Below, one piece after another: positions 22,263 through 34,994 of a stretch of DNA of 64,000 nt. Numbering within the stretch: position 1 is the first letter of the stretch; every line of letters begins with the position of its first letter. The stretch comes from Spirometra erinaceieuropaei. Its lineage: Eukaryota > Platyhelminthes > Cestoda > Diphyllobothriidea > Diphyllobothriidae. The stretch is from assembly GCA_902702965.1 (NCBI GenBank), contig CACRXP010000015.1:119402-183401 (forward strand), written 5' to 3'. The notes under the pieces were generated by a model. That model was not told the origin of the DNA and did not search any database. It saw only the letters and a list, made by a program, of their open reading frames with translations. The position numbers and the translations under genes were made by a program.

Positions 22263-24672
22263 AGCAGGTCGGGGTGGTTGAGACTTGGCGATGAGAGGTG
22301 GGCTTAGTTGAGATTTGCAATCCCCGCGTTTGGCTTTGGCGGCAGTGATGCGCTTGGCTTCGTAGACCGCTGCGCCGGTCTTCACCGTCCTCCTCCAGGT
22401 CGGTCGGCCTCGAGCGAGGTCCTCCCAGCTGGCCAGGTTGATTTGCAGGCGCTTCAGCGAGGTCTTCAGAGTATCCTTCTAGCGACGGATTTGGCCTCTC
22501 TGTCGGCGGAAACCCGTGGCGACATCTCAGCAAAGGGTCGTTTGGGTAGCCGCTTCAGCGCAGTTACAGTTGTCTCAGCATGGCGTGGATGCTGAGGAGT
22601 CCCATCAGTTCCAGTACGTCCGTGTCGAGCATCCGGTCCTGCCATCTCAGCTTCAATGTCCGTCGGAGACAGCTGAAGTGGAATTGGTTGATTCCCCGCA
22701 CCTCCTTCTTGTACACCGTCCGGTCGGATGCTGTTTAGTATCCCCACCTGAAGTAAGCAAACCTCAGTCACCTCTAATACGGGACCGCTAATAATAGGGG
22801 TTTTTACAGTTGGAGCCGGGGAACACAGACAACGAGGTGAAGTAGTTGCATGCAAAAGAAAAGCTATTGGAAGTGCGTGGTTGTACTTTCAATGGTTGAG
22901 AAATAGTTGCTATAACCCTTGACTCTAACCCTAACCATTAACTATAATCCCAGCGTCGGCAAAATGACCGCCTCGTACACTTTCAGTTTGCTGCTGAGGT
23001 GGAGACCGTGGCGATTCCAGACTGTTTTGCAGACGACCGAAGGCTTGACTGGCTTTCGAAATCCTGCGGGCCACTTCGTCATCGATTTTGATGGTGCGGG
23101 AAAGGGTACTACTTAGGTAGGTAAAGTTATCCACGACTTGCAGTTGGGCGCCGTTCACGTTGATTTGAAGCGCGACGTAGGCGGTGCCAGGAGGCGGTTG
23201 ATGCATAACCACCACCTTCTCAGTGTTGATGGCTGTGCCGAAGTTGACGCAGGCGGCGGTGAAGAGGTTCATGCTCCTTTGCATGTCCCCCTTCGAGGTG
23301 GGGTTGGGGGCGCAGTCGTCGGCGAGGAGAAGTTCGTGAACGAATGTTGTGAATACGCGCTATTGGAAGGACATCCGCCGTTGATTCAGAAGGTGACCGT
23401 CCGTCCTGTGTGCGATACTGATCCCGGGGTGCTCATCACGATAGGCGTCCATCAGCATGGCAGAGAACATAAGGCCGAAGAGGGTGGGCGCCAGCACACA
23501 ACCCTGCTTCACTCCGTTGGTCACTGCGAATGCCTCTGAGACAGTTCCGTTTTCCGTGACTCGCGCCATCATGCTGTCGTGCAGCTGAAGCACCATCTGA
23601 ATGAATCGTTCGGGACAGCCGAATTTCTGCATGATCTTCCACAGACCGTCACGGTTTACCGTGTCAAAGGCTTTCGTCAGGTTCACTAAGGTAGAGCACA
23701 GGTTGGTCCGCATCTCCTGGCACTTCTCCTGAAGTTGACGGGCGTCGAAGATCATATTCGTGGTCGTGCGATGGCGGCGGAAGCCGCACTGGCTTTCCGT
23801 TAGAAGGCCCTGTTCTAGATGATTATTCAGACGGTTGAGAAGGATGCGAGCCAAGATCTTCAAGACGGTGCTCAGCAAGGAGATGCCACTGTGATTGTCG
23901 CAGAGTTGGCGGTTTCCTTTTCGCTTGTATAGATGCACGATTGTTGCGTCTTTGACATCTTTCGGGACTTCACCTTGACGCCACATCCCCTGGAAGAGCG
24001 CAGTCAGGTGATCCATGGGTTTGGGACCACCGTGCTTGCAGATCTCAGCAGGGATCGCGTCCGCTGGAGAGCTGCTGTACGAACCTAACTGTTTCATGGA
24101 GAGAGGGCGGGAGGTCGAAGTCCACGTTGGTCTCAACTTGAGGCAGACGGGCGATGGCGGCGTCAGAGATGGTGGAGAGGCGGTTGAGGACGCCTCGAAA
24201 GTGCTCGGCCCATCGCTGTAGGACTTGGGTCTTTTCGGTCAGGAGGGTACTGCCGTCAGTGCTGAGGAGAGGAGCAGTGCCTTTGGTCGTCGGACCGTAG
24301 ACAGCTTTGATTTCGGCGAAGAAGTTCTTTCATTCGTTGCGGTCCGCGTACCCTTGGATCTCCTCGGTTTTGTTAGCCGTCCAAGCGTCTTGCATCTCGC
24401 GTAGCCGCTGTCGTACAAGGCGGCGACTACGTTATAAGGCTGATTTGTTGTCATCGGTCGGGCGGTTGACGCAGGTTTTGTGCAGTCGGTTCTTCTCGGC
24501 GAGCGGGTTGCTGACGGCGGCTTCGTTGTCATCGAGCCAGTCCTGGTGTTGTCGACGTACGCGACCGAAGGCAGCCAGGGCCATCGACTGGACTGTGTCC
24601 CGCAATTCTCCACGGAGGTGTTGTCGTCAGCGGCGACGGCGGCGACTGGACGGTTGGCTAGCCGTTGAACTA
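22263..24672 (-). pseudogene. LINE reverse transcriptase, 5'-truncated and decayed
   Basis: The longest copy of the zinc-finger LINE family, read right to left. It starts in the linker before the polymerase (24240-24660) and continues through an open 258-codon stretch (23360-24136) holding most of the reverse transcriptase. Visible there are DAIPAEICKHGGPKPMDHL, KRKGNRQLCDNHSGISLL, SQCGFRRHRTTTNMIF, motif A as LVNLTKAFDTVNRDGLW and motif B as NGVKQGCVLAPTLF. The catalytic aspartate of motif A (VDLTKAFD in relatives) is asparagine here. Motif C follows after a stop as LLLADDCAP (23311-23331), intact. Then come the NTEKVVVMHQPPPG and [15 protein letters not shown] segments, the CLRRTLKLRWQDR block (22640-22690) and KTGAAVYEAKRITAAKAKR (22320-22385). 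The zinc-finger tail is missing, cut off by R2. An insertion of ~200 bp at 22735-22945 and several frameshifts are further damage. Inactive. Confidence 0.9.
22735..22945. other. Insertion inside the LINE pseudogene
   Basis: On the minus strand the LINE reads [10 protein letters not shown] up to about 22945 and resumes with TVYKKEV at about 22735. In other copies these segments are separated by only a few residues. The extra ~200 bp matches nothing else in the window. It includes TTAGGGTTAG (reverse of 22928-22940), two telomere-like units that may be chance. Confidence 0.5.
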
Positions 24673-26229
24673 GCCCATTTCTTGAGGCCTCATGCGAGCC
24701 AAACTAAATGCATGCGACATAATGATAGAAAACCTGAACAAACATCAAATTATCAAATAATTCTGGTTCGAACTGCGAGTTATCCAAACATAAGACCTGG
24801 ATGCGGTTGTGTGATGTCCACTGCTAAGACAAAAATGGTTTCCCTAGTCTTTATTATTGTTCCTGGTATTTGCACTGCACATAACGAGTGAAATTTGTAT
24901 TTCCGGAAATTTTAATGTTAAGCTCAAAAACTCAGAAAAGTATAATGATTGCCTTTTATGCCTAAATTGATATGCATGTATGTACAAACGTATGACTTAG
25001 GCGACGCAATTTTTGAATTGCTCTGGCGGAAATATAAAAGATTAGCGGGGAGTGCACAGGAAAACGTCGGTTTTACTTACTGCCTTCACTGGAGATGTAA
25101 AATTTTCCCGAGCTCAAGGAGAGTTTGTTTTGATATCCTTTGTTATGAAGACATAACACATTTAGGTAAAAATTGGTAGTTTCCTGTATCCAGGTGACCT
25201 TTAATAAAAGGGGTTGTCGCAGGCTAGGGTTGCATGTGCGATTGTGTTTCTCCGTAGAGGAAAACTACTATCAAGTGCTTTCTGGAACTGGAAAATAGGA
25301 TGTTGCGTCCAAGTCAGGTATGAACGATTGTAGTTCTCCCTAGAAACGAGGATGGGATCCAGATTTTATACTGTCTATTTACAAATTGGTAGTATTCCTC
25401 TTCACAAAATGCCGGTCGAGAACCAGTTATCTTATTGCACCCGGGACTACAATGTCTGAATAAAAAACTTAGGTGTAGCCGAGACTTGCTGCACATTTTG
25501 TTTATCACACAGTACTATTACGATGCCGAATTAGTTTTTTACGCTGCCCATTCTTACCGACATAATTGGTGTCCGACAGTGTACACTACTCCTTTAGCCG
25601 ACATCTGGCTTCTCGGTTGATGTCTAAATTCCCGCAAGTAACTTTTGTTGATAATTGTTTAGTTTGAAGTTTGAAGACCCGTGTTAACACTAGCCCTAAT
25701 GTGCGAAGACATTCTGTCAGCACAGCCAGTTACTGACATTTTCGCAGACGTCAGCCAGAAGTGCAGATTTCTGGAGGGCAGACTCTATGAATGGGCAATC
25801 AATTCCATCACGTCGGCAGCGGTGGCAGTAGAGGCGGTGGTAGGTTCTGTATACTAAGAGGCGTAATGTCGAGGAAATCTGTCTGAACAGTGGAGGACAC
25901 GACTTGGATGTATGGAATTGTAACCTCTAACTTTAAATGCCTGAAGACGGTCTGCCTAAATTGTTTGTTTATCAAACGGTAACTTCAACCAGTTAGCGGG
26001 GAGTTGTAGTGAAGCAAAAGAATGTCATCCAATTTGACCGACTATGACAGCCCATTCAGTGGCGCACCTGAATATGCGATAAGTCTTATCTTTTTATGAG
26101 ACCCTAGTATTCTAGCGAAACTTGTTGACTGTTTACCGGACAGATGGACTTACTTGTACGCGTAGTGATTGATGAGGCAAGCTTTTGTCACGCAGGTGTG
26201 TGCACAAAAGCCGATCATCCATGCATGGT
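24673..26229. other. Unassigned intergenic sequence
   Basis: Only short frames (60-76 codons) without recognised features, and no shared repeat. The LINE truncation point lies at its left edge. Confidence 0.4.
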
Positions 26230-26950
26230 TCGTGGGCTAACTCATGAAATGTCAACTGAAATTCCGAAATGCGTTTTTCTTTCGAAAAAAGTTAATTAAG
26301 TAGGTTTGTAAAACTAATCCCTCTGCAGTATAATTATATGATAATCCAGTTACCTCAGGATGCCTGCTTTCGAAAGAACTTCATTCCGGCTGCGTGCAAA
26401 AGCTACAATCAGTAAAAAATGACCACATAATTAGCATGTATTTTTCTCATTGATTTTCGATGCCTTTATAAGTCTAATCATAGTTCATGGAAAACATGCC
26501 TAAAAATATTTGTTCCTTCGCCCGTTCGGCAGAAAATTACGTCTCATTCTAATTATATGCTCGCAGGAAGGGTATTATTCGGTTTTAAAAACTTTTTCCA
26601 ATTCGGGAATAATTTTGAACCCGCTCTACTGTCACACTTGCATTCAGGGTATCAAAACTACAAGCCATGTATTTTCTGCATATGGAAAACCACGGTATTA
26701 AGAGGAGACCAAATCGCGTTCATAAAATTTAGCATTCGATATGATCCGTATTGTTAACTTTACGAGCCACAGTGGTAAATGCAAAGACATGACGTTTTAC
26801 GAACGGCCATTTCACGGTATTAAAAAATCTCACAAGTAGAAACTTTTTGAAAACTGAATGACATCCCTTTATCGAGTATAAAATCGGAAGAAGACGTATT
26901 TTGTACCGAATGAGCGAAAGAATGAATATTTCAATGCATGCATGTGCTTC
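26230..26950 (+). mobile_element. Fold-back element family A, truncated (copy 5)
   Basis: Begins GTGGGCTAACTCATGAAATG, lacking the outermost bases. It carries the left arm, the centre (GAACCCGCTCTACTG near 26618) and part of the right arm up to GAATGAATATTTCAATGCATGC. It then breaks into unrelated sequence, so about 250 bp of the right arm is lost. Orientation is as in copies 2 and 6. Confidence 0.85.
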
Positions 26951-29900
26951 CGTGAAACACCATGGCCTGCCACTCTCCCATCTCAGCACTCTATATTCCT
27001 CCTTCTCACTTCCCGGAATAATTTGATAATAGTGTGGGCCGATCCGGGGAGGGGTACAGTAACAGTGGACTAACAAGGATTAAGCTCCTATTCTCCAAAC
27101 GAAATTTCATTTGATATTGGAGGCAACGAGATAGAAGAGGAATGAAGAGTGATGCCAAGGAGGACGACGACGATGAGGAAGACTGGCGGAGAACACTGAC
27201 TGGGGGATTTTCAGAGCATTAGTTTGATTGTGTGTTCATCGAATGCAGTAACCCTCTCCGACTCACTTAATCCCTCTGTCTAATTTGTCTCCAGTTTTGA
27301 CTCCAATTATACAAAGCCTTCTTTCATGTTCAGACTCAACAGTTCACAATTACGCCCTTCAGAGGACTATGAACAACAAGAATTACACTCCTTCATGGCA
27401 TGCACATAATAGTAATCAAATTTTCGCGGATAGCTTAGAACTCCCTGCGTATTTACGCGGCTCAGATGGTCGTCTCACGTGGGTTTGCTACTTCCTAAGT
27501 CCCACCAGATGCCCTTATCCAAAAGTGTGTTCTCCGAACGACGTGCATGCTCGTAGGCAGGCGGAGTTTATGATTACGACTAAGAGGAAGTGGTCTCGAA
27601 ACTTGAAGTGAGTGGCTGATTCGTCTCATTTTTCCTTGCTCACTTAAGCCAACAATCAGTAACGCAAAAGCATGCCTAACGGGCCGTTTGTTAACGAAGT
27701 GCTCGCGCGTCCGTTAGGCGCGCATGGCTTGATTAAAGTAAAAAGAGTTTGATATTCCCAAATTCTACTGCAAGGTCATGAGAGGTAAAGAAGTACTCGA
27801 GTAAACTAACCATAGATTCGAATGACATGTATAAGGTGCCAGAATCAAGCGCATTTATGAAACAGGGGCGTCGGTGGTATGTCATGCAGGTGTCAAATTA
27901 AATAGATTAGATTTTCAGGGATTGAGCTCCTCTTTGTTCCCTGCGACGGCAATTAAACCGTACTTCATCATAGTCGTGGGCGGTGTTCTAGATTTGTTAT
28001 GAGACTAAATTCAGTGAGAAATTGAAATAACTGCATTATATACGCAAACAGTAGAAGGGCTCTAGTATTCTGACAGTCATTGTCAGAAACCACGCTGTCT
28101 AGTATGTACTTTCAGATATGTTAGGGGACCCGATTCTCACTTCATGATGCGCCAAACTGAGCTTTACTTCAAATGTTTGTGGTCATATTTTATGGGAAAA
28201 AATGTGAAAAATGGTCGCTGATCTCTTATTATGCTGACACTTTCTTTGTCCTTCTGAACCGATTGGCAAAGTGTGGAAAGACGCCATCTACAGAAGGATG
28301 ACGGCATGCCTCAAGCAAACGGAACCCATTTGCCGGAAGTTGATGCCTTCCACTTTAAGTATGCTCACGTTTTAAGAAAAAATGGCTACATCCTAATTCT
28401 AGGCGGTCTCAAACGTCACACTCAATCCGTGTCCCGGTATAACATGAACCTTGTTTTCTTGTTAACGCTAACGCTCCCGACATTTTCCGGTAATCGGCAG
28501 CTATTTGTCGCCTGCTGGAACTGACGTCTCAGAAGGCGTCTTAATGGGAATACGCTTGCGGTAGGGGCATTAAGGCAAACAGTTCATGTCTTTGTGGGCG
28601 TGGACAGGGTCACTATAGTCATTTCGGGTATGGTGGAAACGATCATATGAGCGAAAGAACTCTAAAGCGTTTTCTGCATTTATTTAAAACACCAGCAAAT
28701 AAGTGCGCCCTGAAAATGAGGAAGAATCGAGTGTCGCTGGACCAGAAACGACCAAAGTGCATGTTGCTTAAACTCTCAACAATTTAGAGATTTAGCTCAC
28801 GCCGACCTGGATGGGCATGACCTGCGCACGTTGCCTAGTTATCGAGAATGAAATGCCTGCCGAGGACAACCACGATCCCTGTTTTCTTCCTTACAGTGAT
28901 TGGTGCTGACAACCGGAAAAACACTTTAGGCCAAAGTAAATGAATTTGCCTGTATTGTTGATGGGAGGCCTGGTTTGTCAGTTCAGCTGACCGAAAAAGT
29001 CCCCTTGATGACGACACATTTGATCGCTCACAGAGCGAAACGTTGACTTCCGAGAATGGCAAACATGAAATAAGCAGCAGCAAACTTTATTTTGGCCGAA
29101 TCATATTGTGTCAGGAGAAAAGTTAACGACATTCAGCCAAGGCGCACTTTGTAACCACTCTTCATAAATGTTCTGCCTGAGATTTAACTAAGAAAATAGC
29201 GCTTTACACGAAAGAAACAGACTTATTTACGTCAATAGCCGCATCGGTTCAGAGCTTTCTTTCTCAGTGCATGTACCAGAGGTTCCTCTGGGGTGGTAAT
29301 TTGAACTGACACCTTGACTTACTGAGCCACAGTTTAGAAAAAAATTTTATTTTCACACAAAACAGCGTTCTTCAATTAATGCTGAACTTAGCATGCGCGA
29401 CTCTGATTTGCTATGAACCTCTGGTCCAGAGCACATGCAATCAGGCTGCAATCACGATTGCTCAGTGGGTTTCATCCTTGTGTATATTTGAATATTTATG
29501 ATTACGTCCGACAGGATACAAGCCCATCAGTCAGCGCTGAGTTGTGTGACTTATGACCAATGATCAAATGTCCAGGGTTGACGTACGGTTGACTGCGGAC
29601 GACAAACCAAATAGAAGGGGCTATTTCAGGCAATCTTGTCCTAATTATTTATGTTTTTCGTTGCATTGTTTTCAGCAGACACGATATAAGCAAGTGAAAC
29701 TATGCTTAATATATTCGCGGTGCAACTATCATGCGACGAAATTGTTAGCTTTAGGTACCTTTAACACTGGGCAGATCCAGCGTTTCGCAGTAACGCCCCA
29801 GTTTCCTTTTGGAATGGTGGATTTATAGTTTGAATACAAGCTTATGTTCTGTAAGCAGCACCACGAAATAGTCAGCCTAGGGTTAAATGTGACATAGGCA

Positions 29901-30216
29901 GCACAAAATGCGTCCTCTTAACATGTATTTACTTGAAATAAGATTCCGGAATATGATGGTCTTCCGTAGGCATCTCTGAATAGAAACGCTGGTCAAAAGA
30001 AGCATTTGAAAAATGGCTGTCGAAATAAAAAGGCAAATTTGGAAGTTGTGCGTCAGTAGTTGCTCAAAGCGTACCTCCGACATGCTATGGTGGTAAAAGC
30101 CGGTGCGGAGAAATAGGGTAGAATGTCCGGCCCCTCATCGTGCGTCTACCAACTGTGTTTGCCCCTCCCCGCTCCGATACGCTTCCTTGACGTTATTGCT
30201 CCGAGTGCATAGAACT
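26951..30216. other. Unassigned sequence, no recognised gene
   Basis: Frames of 82-108 codons (27285-27611 plus, 28273-28524 plus, 28835-29083 minus, 29553-29828 plus) show no domain, signal peptide or membrane pattern that I recognise. No repeat shared with other parts of the window was found. Confidence 0.35.
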
Positions 30217-30218
30217 TA

Positions 30219-31207
30219 CAGTAGGTGGGCTAACTCATGAAATGTTGACCGAAATCCCGAAATGCGTCTACGTTTCGAAAAGACTAATTAAGTATGATTG
30301 GAAAATTAATCATCATACATCGCAATTCTATAATTTTTCAGTTACCTCAGGATGCCGGCTTTCGAGTGAACTTCTTTCCGGCTGCATGCAAAAACCACAC
30401 TCTGAAAAATGACTTCGTCAGTAGCATGCATTTTTCTCATTAATTTTCGATGCTCTTAAAAATTCAATGATAGTTCATGGAAGACATGCACAAAAATATA
30501 TCTTTTCCTGCTCCTCCCATAGAAACTGACGTCTTCTTCCAATTCTATACTCGAAAAAAGTGTAATTCGATTCTCTAAACGTTTTCTGATTCCCGAATAA
30601 TTCTGAACCCGGCCTGCCTTTAAACTTGCATTCAGGGTTCCCAAACTACAAGCAGAATATTTTCCGCGTGCGGAAAACCATACAGTCCTCTACGGTATTA
30701 AGAGGCGATCATATAGGGTCCATAAAATTTAGCGGTGGTTTTGAGCCATATTAACTTTACAAGCCATATTAGTAAATGCATAGACATGACGTTTTGTGAA
30801 CGGCCATTTCGCGGTTTTAAAAAATCTCACAATAAGAAACTTCTTTAAAACCGAATAATGCCCTTCCTTCAAGTATAAAATTAGCAAAAAAACGTAATGT
30901 TCTACTGAATGAGCAAAAGCGTGAATATTCCTATTCATGTTTTCCATGAAATATAATGGAATTGTTGAGGGCATCAAAAATCTATGAGAGAAGAGCGTGC
31001 TACTCACGTAGTCATTTTTTACAGGGCGTAGTTTATGCATGCAGCCGGACAGATATTCTTTTAAAAGCCGGCATCCTGCGGTAACTGAAAGTTTATAGAA
31101 TTACGCTGCGTGATGATTATATTCCCAAACCTACTTAATTAATCTTTTCGAAACAAAAACGTATTTCGGAATATCAGTTGACATTTCATGAGTTAGCCCA
31201 CCTACTG
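30219..31207 (+). mobile_element. Fold-back element family A, complete (copy 6, 989 bp)
   Basis: Starts CAGTAGGTGGGCTAAC after TTA and ends GTTAGCCCACCTACTG, here followed by CA, so the right-hand TA has one substitution. Left arm (30219-~30600) and right arm (~30830-31207) are inverted copies. The centre contains CTGAACCCGGCCTGCC. It is the cleanest full-length example in the window with copy 2. It has no coding capacity. Confidence 0.9.
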
Positions 31208-31447
31208 CACCGCTGTCGACGTGATTGAAATAAACGCCTCATCTGGGAGCCTGCTTTTTAAAAATAAGCACATCCAGGTGTCGTCTGTGAAAGTGTTCGT
31301 CATTAGCCACGTGAATGGCGGAATTCAAGGCATCTACTATGCCATGCTTAGCAAATTCTAATCCTCGTAGCCTGGTATGCGCCGGCAGTCCTCTGGCCCT
31401 CTCGCTGGGTATACAGGTCGTGAGTCCAGTCATCCTCGTCCTTCTGA
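31208..31447. other. Unassigned sequence
   Basis: Short frames on the minus strand only; nothing recognised. Confidence 0.35.
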
Positions 31448-31735
31448 CCAGTTGTGACACTGTTGTTGTTAGTTAAAATCCTGGTCAAGTGTTTGTTGTG
31501 GACCGGGAGGTGTGGTGGGACGCCCAGGTGCGGGTCCGGTCGTGTCAATTACTTATGCTCTCCTTCACCTCTAGTCTTTTGACTATGCCTTGGCATTCGG
31601 CCCAGTTGGGCAGGAGGGGGTGCGGATGATGCTGCGCAAGTCCACTCACTACAAACTAATTCACGCGCAAGTTATCGTACCTTTTCACCTTGCTGTGGAG
31701 CACACAGTGGACACCGTCGGGCACGACGGTCAAAC
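31448..31735 (+). repeat. R2 repeat (copy 5)
   Basis: TTGTTGTTAGTTAAAATCCTGGTCAA ... GGACCGGGAGGTGTGG ... GGTGCGGGTCCGGTCGTG parallels 53210-53290. The end segment GATGATGCTGCGCAAGTCCACTCAC and AATTCACGCGCAAGT follows, then CTTGCTGTGGAGCACACAGTGGACACC. The internal frames are not conserved between copies. Confidence 0.65.
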
Positions 31736-34729
31736 GAATAGCAGAATGGATGCAGGCAATGTTTTTGCACAATTGGGCTGGTATATAGACAGCCCTAGAA
31801 GCCTGCAATTCAGCGTTTCTTGACGAAAGTTACACGAGGAAATTTGTCGTCTGTTGAGAATTCAGAGGTCAACTAAGGCAGTAGTGCACATTACCATATT
31901 TCGACTATGATTGTTATAGTCAAGAACTAAAATTACTTTAGCAGTATCGTTTTGGGGTCTTTGAGAAACATCAGTCACACGCATTGACAGAGTTAGGCCC
32001 GCGAAGCGTTATCCATCTGGCGCGAGCAATTACTTAACATCCCCTTCTGCGGATGGTGCAACGTTCATTTTCGTCTAAGCGACTAGTTTTAATCTCTTCC
32101 CGGAATTCGCTTGAACCGACATATTGAATTAGCATGACAAGGAATGTTAAGTTGCACATGACACGCTACCAACCCCTCCCCTGTAAACCGGACGAATGTC
32201 TCTGCTTACCTGACAGGCCCTGCGGGGACATTTTAAGCACGCTTTTCTCTTTCTGCTACAGACACAAATAAAATTGATAGCTTCGGCTATCAGCGGTTAT
32301 TCAGACTTTTGACATCGCCATATGTTTTCGGAAAAGGCCTTTTTCTGAGTTTTATCCAACGGCACAAAAAACGCGAAAGCTTTTACTTGCAAAAGAGTTC
32401 TAAGTATGTTTTCTTTGGGAAACCGTCCATTAAAATACCGCACAAAAGCTGTGCTTAGCCCCTGATGTCACAAACTTGAGTGAAGAAGCCCCGACTCTGC
32501 ATAATGTAGATGAAATATGCTAACATGCTCTCGAAGAGCATATCGATAATAATTGTTGCCTACTAACTAGAATGGACCTTTGGAATCTTTTTAATCAACT
32601 CTGGTATTATTATCCAAGATCTTACGCTCAAGTTTCACAAGATTTAAAATCTTCAAAAAGTAAACTTTAGAAGGTGTGCTTTTCATTTTCTACATGATCG
32701 TAAAGGAAAAAATAGATGTCTATGGACAGATGGAACGGAAATTAGGGCCATTCTCATATACAGCCAGGCAGATGTGAGCATGCGTTTTCATTTTCCTCAA
32801 GGCCCATCGATTTTCTTACAATTCTTCTCATGCATAAATTTTGAACTTTCACAGTAAATAGTGTAAGACAGAGTGTCCCTTTTAATCAGCGTAATAAACT
32901 AACTAGTTTTCCAAATTTATATGGCCAAATTTGTTCTCACAAACAAAGTCTCTATATCAGCCTTGCCATACTAATAGTGTCGTCTTTTCGCGATATTTGG
33001 GGACTGTATGTTAGAAACATTCTTCTTTCCACATTGTGTAAATCGTGCAAACCGCCACTTGAGGATATAGACTAGTTTTCCTTCTTTAGAGGTTGATTAG
33101 TGATGCGAACCACGATGAAAGTGGTGTAATCTATGACACCTCAACATTAGTGTCGTTGCGCGCCTTTCGAATTTTAAAGAACGGTATTAGTCTGAGTTTA
33201 GTGTACACCATAACACATCATTTGAGACTAAATCACAAAAGTTTTACGGGAATTTGCTTGCACATTTCGACTATTCATGTTAATAATATTGCTTTCAGTT
33301 GTTATTCAATATAGATACTCTAAAACATTTGGCGCATAACCAGATACAGTTGTGCCTAGGCTGCTCATAAGTGGTTTGCCGTTGAAATCCTGCCTGAGCG
33401 TTTTTCAGCCTAAATATAGACTGCTTGCCCTAGTGTTGAAAAGGCATAGGAATTATTAATACCGTCGACCGGTGCGTTCCTTGTACTTCGATGGGTAGAG
33501 TACCGGACGCATCTCCGGACACGTGACTGTTATATTCAGTATGAATTGCAACTTTTCATCATTATCTGTGTTAATAATATTGTTTCTGGTCGGTGCACTT
33601 CAGATTTTCACGGAACATTTTGAAGAGTAGTTGGAATACATAGTCCTTTTCATCTTGCAAATCAACATTTTCTATGTAAATCTAATAATGTCGGGTTCTC
33701 TTTCTTAAATTTAGGGTTTGACTGGTGTGATGTAAGAATTTCAGACGGAGAATTAATATGAAAAGCAAAAATAAAGTTGTCATTCAATATTCTGCCCAGT
33801 TTGGCGCTACTTTCGTTAGTCCTCGTAGAACTAGTTCTTCAAGATTTGTGCAGTTCTGGTGTTGAGGATAGGATGTACATCCCGATGGTGACGGATACCC
33901 TCCTGGACACAAGCGCCTTCCGTCCTTTTAATAATTTTTGAGTGGCATATAATTTGACGTACCCATTCAACGTTTATTTATTCTTCCAACATTAAGTTTT
34001 TGATTTTTTACTCTGAAATGTAAATATTTGCTATATTGGTTATAAAAAGTACACAAAGCAGCAGTGCGCAAAACTATTTTTTGTCTCTTCGAGAGTCATC
34101 GCCTCGTTGTTTTACTACGGAACGCCTGCACGCGTCATTTCCAAGCTAGAAATCCGCTGATGAACAGGAGGACAAGTTAGTAGCTATAACGTTTTCCGCA
34201 ATGAGGATAATTTATGAGCCCGGCATGCGTCATGGATAGTTTTTAGTACATTACTTGGAAGAAAACTGAACTTTTGCAGCAAAATATCCAGAAAGAACCC
34301 GACAGTTCCTATTGTATACGTCCATGCGATCTCAAAACTGTACGGAGCTCGCCGCAGCGCATGCATCTATACAAGACGCATTCGGTATATAAATTCCTGC
34401 CGGTATATAACTAGCAACGGTTAGATCACGCAATCCAAACTCTACAGGAGGTTCGGAATTGCATTACAGTTGCGAAAGCAGATGTTTGGGAGGCAGACGA
34501 GTTCAGAAATTTCAGACTTTTGTTGGGTCCCAAGTTCTAGCGATTTTTTAGACCACGCACTTTTCTTTAGGACTGTCTGAGGTGCCAGCAAGATCGGAAC
34601 CATTCAGCAACTTAATGAAAGCATTCCAGAAGAAGTCCACTCGCCACAGCCAGACGCGCTAAGAGCCGAAATCATGGACGTCATGAAGCGGAGAATGAGG
34701 TTCGTTTACGAGGGATTCTCCGCCCGACA
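31736..34729. other. Unassigned AT-rich sequence
   Basis: No coding-looking frame above ~73 codons and no shared repeat. A tRNA-like fragment around 33470-33545 (TGGGTAGAGTACCGGACGC) was considered and not accepted. Confidence 0.4.
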
Positions 34730-34731
34730 TA

Positions 34732-34992
34732 CAGTAGGTGGGATAACTCATGAGATGTCAACCGAAATTTCGAAATGCGTTTTCGTTTCGAAAGAGTACT
34801 TAAGTAGGGTTATTAAACTACTCATCACACAGTAAAGAAGTTTATTCGAAAGCCGGCTTCCCGGGGTAACTGAATTATTATAGGACTATACTACAGACGG
34901 ATTAGTTTTACAACCCTACTTAGTTAATCTCTTCGAAACCAAAACGCATTTCGAAATTTCGGTTGACATTTCATGGGTTAGCCCACCTACTG
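34732..34992. mobile_element. Family A internal-deletion derivative (copy 7, 261 bp)
   Basis: CAGTAGGTGGGATAAC after TA (34730-34731) on the left and GTTAGCCCACCTACTG before TA (34993-34994) on the right. Only ~95 bp of the left arm and ~150 bp of the right arm remain, joined near 34830 at CACACAGTAAAGAAGTTTATTCG. Termini and TA duplication are intact. Confidence 0.85.
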
Positions 34993-34994
34993 TA

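Noticed and set aside
22077..22385. 102-codon minus frame as one protein
   Set aside because: It spans the junction of the LINE remnant and R2. The two halves belong to different repeats.
33470..33545. tRNA-like segment with TGGGTAGAGTACCGGACGC
   Set aside because: No B box at the right distance and no closing acceptor stem.
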